Below, piece by piece: positions 53,301 to 64,000 of a stretch of DNA of 64,000 bases; within the stretch, counting starts at the first letter, position 1; the number at the start of each line of letters is the position of its first letter. A program made the translations under genes and the position numbers. This DNA is from Phytophthora colocasiae. Taxonomy: Eukaryota; Oomycota; Peronosporomycetes; Peronosporales; Peronosporaceae. The stretch is from NCBI GenBank assembly GCA_018806915.1, contig JAGKQI010000080.1:391479-455478 (forward strand). Direction: 5' to 3'. The notes under the pieces are model-generated. The model was not told where the DNA came from. It ran no database searches and worked only from the letters and a program-made list of their open reading frames with translations.

Positions 53301-56300
53301 TAACCCCCGATGCGACCGTCGCCACAGACGCCACCACGGACGCTCCAGCCTCGACCACGACGACCACGACGGATGACGCCACTGACGCGCCTGCTGCCAC
53401 GGTGCCGTCGACCGCTTCATCGGCTTCCACGTCCAGCGCCTCTGCTGCTACCGACGCTCCGGCCACCAACACTCCGGCCACCGACGCTCCGGCCACTGAC
53501 GTACTAACCCCCGATGCGACCGTCGCCACAGACGCCACCACGGACGCTCCCGCCTCGACCACGACGACCACGACGGATGCCGCCACTGACGCGCCTGCTG
53601 CCACGGTGCCGTCGACCGCTTCATCGGCTTCCACGTCCAGCGCCTCTGCTGCTACGGACGCTCCGGCCACCGACACTCCGGCCACCGACGCTCCGGCCAC
53701 TGACGTACTAACCCCGATGCGACCGTCGCCACAGACGCCACCACGGACGCTCCTGCCTCGACCACGACGACCACGACGGATGCCGCCACTGACGCGCCTG
53801 CTGCCACGGTGCCGTCGACCGCGTCATCGGCTTCCACGTCCAGCGCCTCTGCTGCTACCGACGCTCCGGCCACCGACACTCCGGCCACCGACGCTTCGGC
53901 CACTGACGTACTAACCCCGATGCGACCGTCGCCACAGACGCCACCACGGACGCTCCTGCCTCGACCACGACGACCACGACGGATGCCGCCACTGACGCGC
54001 CTGCTGCCACGGTGCCGTCGACCGCTTCATCGGCTTCCACGTCCAGCGCCTCTGCTGCTACGGACGCTCCGGCCACCGACACCGGCCACCGACGCTTCGG
54101 CCACTGACGTACTAACCCCCGATGCGACCGTCGCCACAGACGCCACCACGGACGCTCCTGCCTCGACCACGACGACCACGACGGATGACGCCACTGACGC
54201 GCCTGCTGCCACGGTGCCGTCGACCGCTTCATCGGCTTCCACGTCCAGCGCCTCTGCTGCTACGGACGCTCCGGCCACCGACACTCCGGCCACCGACGCT
54301 TCGGCCACTGACGTACTAACCCCCGATGCGACCGTCGCCACAGACGCCACCACGGACGCTCCCGCCTCGACCACGACGACCACGACGGATGACGCCACTG
54401 ACGCGCCTGCTGCCACGGTGCCGTCGACCGCTTCATCGGCTTCCACGTCCAGCGTCTCTGCTGCTACCGACGCTCCGGCCACCGACACTCCGGCCACCGA
54501 CGCTTCCGGCCACTGACGTACTAACCCCGATGCGACCGTCGCCACAGACGCCACCACGGACGCTCCGCCTCGACCACGACGACCACGACGGATGCCGCCA
54601 CTGACGCGCCTGCTGCCACGGTGCCGTCGACCGCTTCATCGGCTTCCACGTCCAGCGCCTCTGCCGCTACCGACGCTCCGGCCACCTACACTCCGGCCAC
54701 CGACGCTTCGGCCACTGACGTACTAACCCCGATGCGACCGTCGCCACAGACGCCACCACGGACGCTCCCGCCTCGACCACGACGACCACGACGGATGCCG
54801 CCACTGACGCGCCTGCTGCCACGGTGCCGTCGACCGCTTCATCGGCTTCCACGTCCAGCGCCTCTGCTGCTACCGACGCTCCGGCCACCGACACGCCGGC
54901 CGCCGCCGCTTCGGCCACTGACGTACTAACCCCGATGCGACCGTCGCCACAGACGCCACCACGGAAGCTCCCGCCTCGACCACGACGACCACGACGGATG
55001 ACGCCACTGACGCGCCTGCTGCCACGGTGCCGTCGACCGCTTCATCGGCTTCCACGTCCAGCGCCTCTGCTGCTACGGACGCTCCGGCCACCGACACCCG
55101 GCCACCGACGCTCCGGCCACTGACGTACTAACCCCGATGCGACCGTCGCCACAGACGCCACCACGGACGCTCCCGCCTCGACCACGACGACCACGACGGA
55201 TGCCGCCACTGACGCGCCTGCTGCCACGGTGCCGTCGACCGCTTCATCGGCTTCCACGTCCAGCGCCTCTGCTGCTACCGGACGCTCCGGCCACCGACAC
55301 TCCGGCCACCGACGCTCCGGCCACTGACGTACTAACCCCGATGCGACCGTCGCCACAGACGCCACCACGGACGCTCCGCCTCGACCACGACGACCACGAC
55401 GGATGCCGCCACTGACGCGCCTGCTGCCACGGTGCCGTCGACCGCTTCATCGGCTTCCACGTCCAGCGCCTCTGCTGCTACGGACGCTCCGGCCACCGAC
55501 ACTCCGGCCACCGACGCTCCGGCCACTGACCTACTAAACACCGATGCGACCGTCGCCACAGACGCCACCACGGACGCTCCCGCCTCGACCACGACGACCA
55601 CGACGGATGCCGCCACTGACGCGCCTGCTGCCACGGTGCCGTCGACCGCTTCATCGGCTTCCACGTCCAGCGCCTCTGCTGCTCCGGACGCTCCGGCCAC
55701 CGACACTCCGGCCACCGACGCTCCGGCCACTGACGTACTAACCCCCGATGCGACCGTCGCCACAGACGCCACCACGGACGCTCCCGCCTCGACCACGACG
55801 ACCACGACGGATGCCGCCACTGACGCGCCTGCTGCCACGGTGCCGTCGACCGCTTCATCGGCTTCCACGTCCAGCGCCTCTGCTGCTACGGACGCTCCGG
55901 CCACCGACACTCCGGCCACCGACGCTTCGGCCACTGACGTACTAACCCCCGATGCGACCGTCGCCACAGACGCCACCACGGACGCTCCCGCCTCGACCAC
56001 GACGACCACGACGGATGCCGCCACTGACGCGCCTGCTGCCACGGTGCCGTCGACCGCTTCATCGGCTTCCACGTCCAGCGCCTCTGCTGCTACGGACGCT
56101 CCGGCCACCGACACTCCGGCCACCGACGCTTCGGCCACTGACGTACTAACCCCGATGCGACCGTCGCCACAGACGCCACCACGGACGCTCCCGCCTCGAC
56201 CACGACGACCACGACGGATGCCGCCACTGACGCGCCTGCTGCCACGGTGCCGTCGACCGCTTCATCGGCTTCCACGTCCAGCGCCTCTGCTGCTACGGAC

Positions 56301-59300
56301 GCTCCGGCCACCGACACTCCGGCCACCGACGCTCCGGCCACTGACGTACTAACCCCGATGCGACCGTCGCCACAGACGCCACCACGGACGCTCCCGCCTC
56401 GACCACGACGACCACGACGGATGCCGCCACTGACGCGCCTGCTGCCACGGTGCCGTCGACCGCTTCATCGGCTTCCACGTCCAGCGCCTCTGCTGCTACG
56501 GACGCTCCGGCCACCGACACTCCGGCCACCGACGCTTCGGCCACTGACGTACTTACCGCCGATGCGACCGTCGCCACAGACGCCACCACGGACGCTCCCG
56601 CCTCGACCACGACGACCACGACGGATGCCGCCACTGACGCGCCTGCTGCCACGGTGCCGTCGACCGCTTCATCGGCTTCCACGTCCAGCGCCTCTGCTGC
56701 TACGGACGCTCCGGCCACCGACACTCCGGCCACCGACGCTCCGGCCACTGACGTACTAACCCCGATGCGACCGTCGCCACAGACGCCACCACGGACGCTC
56801 CCGCCTCGACCACGACGACCACGACGGATGCCGCCACTGACGCGCCTGCTGCCACGGTGCCGTCGACCGCTTCATCGGCTTCCACGTCCAGCGCCTCTGC
56901 TGCTACGGACGCTCCGGCCACCGACACTCCGGCCACCGACGCTCCGGACCACGGACGTACTAACCCCCGATGCGACCGTCGCCACAGACGCCACCACGGA
57001 CGCTCCTGCCTCGACCACGACGACCACGACGGATGACGCCACTGACGCGCCTGCTGCCACGGTGCCGTCGACCGCTTCATCGGCTTCCACGTCCAGCGCC
57101 TCTGCTGCTACCGACGCTCCGGCCACCGACACTCCGGCCACCGACGCTTCGGCCACTGACGTACTAACCCCCGATGCGACCGTCGCCACAGACGCCACCA
57201 CGGACGCTCCCGCCTCGACCACGACGACCACGACGGATGCCGCCACTGACGCGCCTGCTGCCACGGTGCCGTCGACCGCTTCATCGGCTTCCACGTCCAG
57301 CGCCTCTGCTGCTACGGACGCTCCGGCCACCGACACTCCGGCCACCGACGCTCCGGCCACTGACGTACTAACCCCCGATGCGACCGTCGCCACAGACGCC
57401 ACCACGGACGCTCCCGCCTCGACCACGACGACCACGACGGATGACGCCACTGACGCGCCTGCTGCCACGGTGCCGTCGACCGCTTCATCGGCTTCCACGT
57501 CCAGCGCCTCTGCTGCTACGGACGCTCCGGCCACCGACACTCCGGCCACCGACGCTTCGGCCACTGACGTACTAACACCCGATGCGACCGTCGCCACAGA
57601 CGCCACCACGGACGCTCCTGCCTCGACCACGACGACCACGACGGATGACGCCACTGACGCGCCTGCTGCCACGGTGCCGTCGACCGCTTCATCGGCTTCC
57701 ACGTCCAGCGCCTCTGCTGCTACGGACGCTCCGGCCACCGACACTCCGGCCACCGACGCTCCGGCCACTGACGTACTAACCCCCGATGCGACCGTCGCCA
57801 CAGACGCCACCACGGACGCTCCTGCCTCGACCACGACGACCACGACGGATGACGCCACTGACGCGCCTGCTGCCACGGTGCCGTCGACCGCTTCATCGGC
57901 TTCCACGTCCAGCGCCTCTGCTGCTACCGACGCTCCGGCCACCGACACTCCGGCCACCGACGCTTCCGGCCACTGACGTACTAACCCCGATGCGACCGTC
58001 GCCACAGACGCCACCACGGACGCTCCCGCCTCGACCACGACGACCACGACGGATGCCGCCACTGACGCGCCTGCTGCCACGGTGCCGTCGACCGCTTCAT
58101 CGGCTTCCCACGTCCAGCGCCTCTGCTGCTACGGACGCTCCGGCCACCGACACTCCGGCCACCGACGCTTCGGCCACTGACGTACTAACCCCCGATGCGA
58201 CCGTCGCCACAGACGCCACCACGGACGCTCCTGCCTCGACCACGACGACCACGACGGATGCCGCCACTGACGCGCCTGCTGCCACGGTGCCGTCGACCGC
58301 TTCATCGGCTTCCACGTCCAGCGCCTCTGCTGCTACCGACGCTCCGGCCACCGACACTCCGGCCACCGACGCTTCGGCCACTGACGTACTAACCCCGATG
58401 CGACCGTCGCCACAGACGCCACCACGGACGCTCCCGCCCCGACCACGACGACCACGACGGATGACGCCACTGACGCGCCTGCTGCCACGGTGCCGTCGAC
58501 CGCTTCATCGGCTTCCACGTCCAGCGCCTCTGCTGCTACCGACGCTCCGGCCACCGACACTCCGGCCACCGACGCTTCGGCCACTGACGTACTAACCCCG
58601 ATGCGACCGTCGCCACAGACGCCACCACGGACGCTCCTGCCTCGACCACGACGACCACGACGGATGACGCCACTGACGCGCCTGCTGCCACGGTGCCGTC
58701 GACCGCTTCATCGGCTTCCCACGTCCAGCGCCTCTGCTGCTACCGGACGCTCCGGCCACCGACACTCCGGCCACCGACGCTCCGGCCACTGACGTACTAA
58801 CCCCGATGCGACCGTCGCCACAGACGCCACCACGGACGCTCCCGTCTCGACCACGACGACCACGACGGATGCCGCCACTGACGCGCCTGCTGCCACGGTG
58901 CCGTCGACCACAACATCGGCTTCCACGTCCAGCGCCTCTGCTGCTACCGACGCTCCGGCCACCGACACTCCGGCCACCGACGCTCCGGACCACTGACGTA
59001 CTAACCCGATGCGACCGTCGCCACAGACGCCACCACGGACGCTCCCGCCTCGACCACGACGACCGACGGATGCCGCCCCTGACGCGCCTGCTGCCACGGT
59101 GCCGTCGACCGCGTCATCGGCTTCCCCGGCCAGCGCCTCTGCTGCTACGGACGCTCCGGCCACCGACACTCCGGCCACCGAAGCTTCCGGCCACTGACGT
59201 ACTAACCCCGATGCGACCGTCGCCACAGACGCCACCACGGACGCTCCGCCTCGACCACGACGACCACGACGGATGCCGCCACTGACGCGCCTGCTGCCAC

Positions 59301-62300
59301 GGTGCCGTCGACCGCTTCATCGGCTTCCACGTCCAGCGCCTCTGCTGCTACCGACGCTCCGGCCACCGACACTCCGGCCACCGACGCGACCGTCGCCACA
59401 GACGCCACCACGGACGCTCCCGCCTCGACCACGACGACCACGACGGATGCCGCCACTGACGCGCCTGCTGCCACGGTGCCGTCCACGCCGCCATGCGGTT
59501 CGACGTCCAGCGCCTCTGCTGCTACGGACGCTCCGGCCACCGACACTCCGGCCACCGACGCTCCGGCCACTGACGTACCTAACCCCGATGCGACCGTCGC
59601 CACAGACGCCACCACGGACGCTCCCGCCTCGACCACGACGACCACGACGGATGACGCCACTGACGCGCCTGCTGCCACGGTGCCGTCGACCGCTTCATCG
59701 GCTTCCACGTCCAGCGCCTCTGCTGCTACCGACGCTCCGGCCACCGACACTCCGGCCACCGACGCTCCGGCCACTGACGTACTAACCCCCGATGCGACCG
59801 TCGCCACAGACGCCACCACGGACGCTCCTGCCTCGACCACGACGACCACGACGGATGACGCCACTGACGCGCCTGCTGCCACGGTGCCGTCGACCGCTTC
59901 ATCGGCTTCCACGTCCAGCGCCTCTGCTGCTACCGACGCTCCGGCCACCGACACTCCGGCCACCGACGCGTCGGCCCCTGACGTACTAACCCCCGATGCG
60001 ACCGGCGCCACCAGACGCCACCACGGACGCTCCGCCTCGACCACGACGGCCACGACGGATGCCGCCACTGGCGCGCCGGCGGCCACGGTGCCGTCGACCG
60101 CTTCATCGGCTTCCCACGTCCAGTGCCTCTGCTGCTACGGACGCTCCGGCCACCGACACTCCGGCCACCGACGCTTCGGCCACTGACGTACTAACCCCGA
60201 TGCGACCGTCGCCACAGACGCCACCACGGACGCTCCGCCTCGACCACGACGACCACGACGGATGCCGCCACTGACGCGCCTGCTGCCACGGTGCCGTCGA
60301 CCGCTTCATCGGCTTCCACGTCCAGCGCCTCTGCTGCTACGGACGCTCCGGCCACCGACACTCCGGCCACCGACGCTCCGGCCACTGACGTACTAACCCC
60401 CGATGCGACCGTCGCCACAGACGCCACCACGGACGCTCCCGCCTCGACCACGACGACCACGACGGATGACGCCACTGACGCGCCTGCTGCCGGGGTGCCG
60501 TCGACCGCTTCATCGGCTTCCACGTCCAGCGCCTCTGCTGCTACGGACGCTCCGGCCACCGACACTCCGGCCACCGACGCTCCGGCCACTGACGTACCTA
60601 ACCCCGATGCGACCGTCGCCACAGACGCCACCACGGACGCTCCCGCCTCGACCACGACGACCACGACGGATGACGCCACTGACGCGCCTGCTGCCGCGGT
60701 GCCGTCGACCGCTTCATCGGCTTCCACGTCCAGCGCCTCTGCTGCGCTACGGACGCTCCGGCCACCGACACTCCGGCCACCGACGCTCCGGCCACTGACG
60801 TACTAACCCCCGATGCGACCGTCGCCACAGACGCCACCACGGACGCTCCCGCCTCGACCACGACGACCACGACGGATGACGCCACTGACGCGCCTGCTGC
60901 CACGGTGCCGTCGACCGCTTCATCGGCTTCCACGTCCAGCGCCTCTGCTGCTACCGACGCTCCGGCCACCGACACTCCGGCCACCGACGCTCCGGCCACT
61001 GACGTACTAACCCCCGATGCGACCGTCGCCACAGACCGGACGCTCCCGCCTCGACCACGACGACCACGACGGATGCCGCCACTGACGCGCCTGCTGCCAC
61101 GGTGCCATCGACCGCTTCATCGGCCTTCCACGTCCAGCGCCTCTGCTGCTACGGACGCTCCGGCCACCGACACTCCGGCCACCGACGCTCCGGCCACTGA
61201 CGTACTAACCCCGATGCGACCGTCGCCACAGACGCCACCACGGACGCTCCGCCCCTCGACCACGACGACCACGACGGATGACGCCACTGACGCGCCTGCT
61301 GCCGCGGTGCCGTCGACCTCTTCATCGGCTTCCACGTCCAGCGCCTCTGCTGCTACCGAACCTACGGCCACCGACACTCCGGCCACCGACGCTCCGGCCG
61401 TACTGACGTACTAACCCCCGATGCGACCGTCGCCACAGACGCCACCACGGACGCTCCTGCCTCGACCACGACGACCACGACGGATGCCGCCACTGACGCG
61501 CCTGCTGCCCGCACGGTGCCGTCGACCGCTTCATCGGCTTCCCACGTCCAGCGCCTCTGCTGCTACCGACGCTCCGGCCACCGACCTCCGGCCACCGACG
61601 CTTCGGCCACTGACGCGTACTAACCCCCGATGCGACCGTCGCCACAGACGCCACCACGGACGCTCCCGCCTCCACCACGACGACCACGACGGATGACGCC
61701 ACTGACGCGCCTGCTGCCACGGTGCCGTCGACCGCTTCATCGGCTTCCACGTCCAGCGCCTCTGCTGCTACGGACGCTCCGGCCACCAACACTCCGGCCA
61801 CCGACGCTCCGGCCACTGACGTACTAACCCCGATGCGACCGTCGCCACAGACGCCACCACGGACCCGCCTCGACCACGACCACGACGGATGACGCCACTG
61901 ACGCGCCTGCTGCCGGTGCCGTCGACCGCTTCATCGGCTTCCACGTCCAGCGCCTCTGCTGCTACCGACGACGTACCCAACCCCCGATGCGACCGTCGCC
62001 ACAGACGTCCACCACGGACGCTCCGGCCTCGACCACGACGACCACGACGGATGCCGCCACTGACGCGCCTGCTGCCACGGTGCCGTCGACCGCTTCATCG
62101 GCTTCCACGTCCAGCGCCTCTGCTGCTACGGACGCTCCGGCCACCGACCTCCGGCCACCGACGCTCCGGCCACTGACGTACTAACCCCGATGCGACCGTC
62201 GCCACAGACGCCACCACGGACGCTCATGCCTCGACCACGACGACCACGACGGATGACGCCGCTGACGCGCCTGCTGCCACGGTGCCGTCGACCGCTTCAT

Positions 62301-64000
62301 CGGCTTCCACGTCCAGCGCCTCTGCTGCTACGGACGCTCACACTCTGGCCACCGCTCCGGCCACTGACGTACACTAACCCCGATGTCGACCGTCGCCTGG
62401 CGACGGATGACGCCACTGACGCGCCTGCTGCCGGACCGCTTCATCGGCTTCCACGTCCAGCGCCTCTGCTGCTACGGACGCTCCGGCCACCGACACTCCG
62501 GCCACCGACGCTTCGGCCACTGACGTACTAACCCCGATGCGACCGTCGCCACAGACGCCACCACGGACGCTCCCGCCTCGACCACGACGACCACGACGGA
62601 TGACGCCACTGACGCGCCTGCTGCCACGGTGCCGTCGACCGCTTCATCGGCTTCCACGTCCACGCTACGGACGCTCCGGCACCAAACGCTCCGGCCACCC
62701 ACCGACACTTCGGCCACTGACGTACCCCAACCCCCCGATGCGACCGTCGCCACAGACCGGACGCTCCCGCCTCGACCACGACGACCACGACGGATGACGC
62801 CACTGACGCGCCTGCTGCCACGGTGCCGTCGACCGCTTCATCGGCTTCCACGTCCAGCGCCTCTGCTGCTACCGGCGCTCCGGCCACCGACACTCCGGCC
62901 ACCGACGCTCCGGCCACTGACGTACTAACCCCGATGCGACCGTCGCCACAGACGCCACCACGGACGCTCCCGCCTCGACCACGACGACCACGACGGATGA
63001 CGCCTCGACCACGACGACCACGACGGATGACGCCACTGACGCGCCTGCTGCCACGGTGCCGTCGACCGCTTCATCGGCTTCCACGTCCAGCGCCTCTGCT
63101 GCTACCGACGCCCGGCCACCGACACCCGGCCACCGACGCTTCGGCCACTGACGTACTAACCCCGATGCGACCGTCGCCACAGACGCCACCACGGACGCTC
63201 CCGCCTCGACCACGACGACCACGACGGATGACGCCACTGACGCGCCTGCCGCCCACGGTGCCGTCGACCGCTTCATCGGCTTCCCACGTCCAGCGCCTCT
63301 GCTGCTACGGACGCTCCGGCCACCGACACTCCGGCCACCGACGCTTCGGCCACTGACGTACTAACCCCCGATGCGACCGTCGCCACAGACGCCACCACGG
63401 ACGCTCCTGCCTCGACCACGACGACCACGACGGATGACGCCGCTGACGCGCCTGCTGCCACGGTGCCGTCGACCGCTTCATCGGCTTCACGTCCAGCGCC
63501 TCTGCTGCTACGGACGCTCCGGCCACCGACACTGGCCACCGACGCTCCGGCCACTGACGTACTAACCCCCGATGCGACCGTCGCCACAGACGCCACCACG
63601 GACGCTCCCGCCTCGACCACGACGACCACGACGGATGACGCCACTGACGCGCCTGCCGCCACGGTGCCGTCGACCGCTTCATCGGCTTCCACGTCCAGCG
63701 CCTCTGCCGCTACCGACGCTCCGGCCACCGACACTCCGGCCACCGACGCTTCGGCCACTGACGTACTAACCCCGATGCGACCGTCGCCACAGACGCCACC
63801 GGACGCTCCTGCCGCCTCGACCACGACGACAACGACGGATGCCGCCACTGACGCGCCTGCTGCCACGGTGCCGTCGACCGCTTCATCGGCTTCCACGTCC
63901 AGCGCCTCTGCTGCTACGGACGCTCCGGCCACCGACACTCCGGCCACCGACGCTCCGGCCACTGACGTACTAACCCCCGGATGCGACCGTCGCCACAGAC
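36453..64000 (+). repeat. coding minisatellite, 204-bp unit (68 codons), about 135-140 units, continues past window
   Basis: The unit runs GCCACAGACGCCACCACGG ... GACGTACTAACCCCCGATGC with a 204-bp period; open frames recur exactly every 204 bp (for example 37171, 37375, 37579, 37783). Variants: 174-bp units lacking a 30-bp block (the D-V-L-T-P-D part); GATGAC versus GATGCC (Asp/Ala); GCTCCG versus GCTTCG (Ala-Pro/Ala-Ser); 5 C versus 4 C. Most units are almost identical until about 58.9 kb, after which single-base indels become frequent. GC-rich compared with the flanking genes. Confidence 0.95.
48822..50916 (+). repeat. higher-order repeat inside the minisatellite
   Basis: The 204-174-174 bp unit triplet at 48822-49373 recurs at 50365-50916, 1543 bp later, with the same marker substitutions (GCTCCTGCC at the start; CCAGTGCC occurs inside the first triplet and again near 50113). 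This shows duplication of multi-unit segments, not only single units. Confidence 0.7.

Noticed and set aside
36619..63769. Repeated 65-aa Arg/Pro-rich plus-strand ORFs starting M-R-P-S-P-Q
   Set aside because: These are the alternate frame of each unit, ending at the TAA in TACTAA. They have no independent start context, although they are the tails created by 4-C frameshifts.
36125..63962. Long minus-strand ORFs through the minisatellite (up to 874 codons, Val/Ala/Gly-rich)
   Set aside because: They arise automatically because the unit is a multiple of three and lacks stops in that frame. No leader, and the plus strand has the signal peptide and promoter-side context.
36453..64000. CRISPR-like array
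   Set aside because: Contiguous head-to-tail repeats without unique spacers, in a eukaryotic coding frame.

Overview
The window looks like nuclear DNA of an oomycete, most likely Phytophthora or a close relative. Evidence: compact genes with a few 58-84 nt GT-AG introns; many small secreted proteins with CBM1 cellulose-binding modules (common to fungi and oomycetes); oomycete-like core promoter elements (TCACTTTCAATTTT type) just upstream of start codons; Mutator-like, piggyBac-like and LINE remnants; and secreted proteins whose N-termini resemble relaxed RXLR/EER leaders. No genus marker is present, so the genus is an inference.

Layout. (1) 1-6.2 kb is a rearranged, duplicated block. It holds three copies of a PD-(D/E)xK (Uma2-like) gene in alternating orientation (one cut by the window edge, one intact, one frameshifted), two copies of an unknown C-terminal module, and three broken pieces of a secreted intradiol dioxygenase gene. 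(2) 6.2-11.1 kb is a giant near-perfect palindrome: two ~2.17 kb arms around a 583 bp spacer. Each arm carries a secreted serine/acid-rich 'RFL' repeat protein and a secreted threonine/proline-rich CBM1 protein. (3) 11.5-14.4 kb has the intact secreted intradiol dioxygenase, a third RFL-repeat gene with a replaced 3' end, and a divergent RFL relative. (4) 14.7-15.6 kb is a two-exon TMEM267-like membrane protein gene with a Mutator-like element directly upstream (15.6-18.1 kb). (5) 18.2-21.9 kb is a graveyard: a GNAT acetyltransferase pseudogene, a LINE tail, and a 2.0 kb piggyBac-like element flanked by TTAA. (6) 21.9-23.2 kb has two tandem secreted CBM1 genes, one frameshifted.

(7) 24.3-35.0 kb is a conserved, compact housekeeping segment: a Rab5/22-type GTPase with three exons, a three-exon SmpB (tmRNA partner) with a plausible mitochondrial presequence, a Tubby-domain protein, a 1361-aa OSCA/TMEM63-like channel, and a 1051-aa coiled-coil protein. 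Neighbours are convergent or divergent with gaps of about 0.1-0.35 kb.

(8) 36.06 kb to the end (and beyond) is the most striking feature: a secreted Thr/Ala/Ser/Pro-rich mucin-like gene whose body is a 204-bp (68-codon) coding minisatellite running for at least 27.5 kb, roughly 135-140 units. A C-run in each unit is 5 C in some copies and 4 C in others. The 4-C form shifts the frame and meets a built-in TAA in the next unit, so the assembled reading frame ends at 38387 although the array goes on for another 25.6 kb.

Functionally the accessory genes form a surface/secretome neighbourhood: cell-wall-binding CBM1 proteins, mucin-like stalks, acidic repeat proteins and a probably GPI-anchored aromatic-ring-cleaving enzyme, duplicated by inverted repeats and mobile elements and next to a stable housekeeping block.
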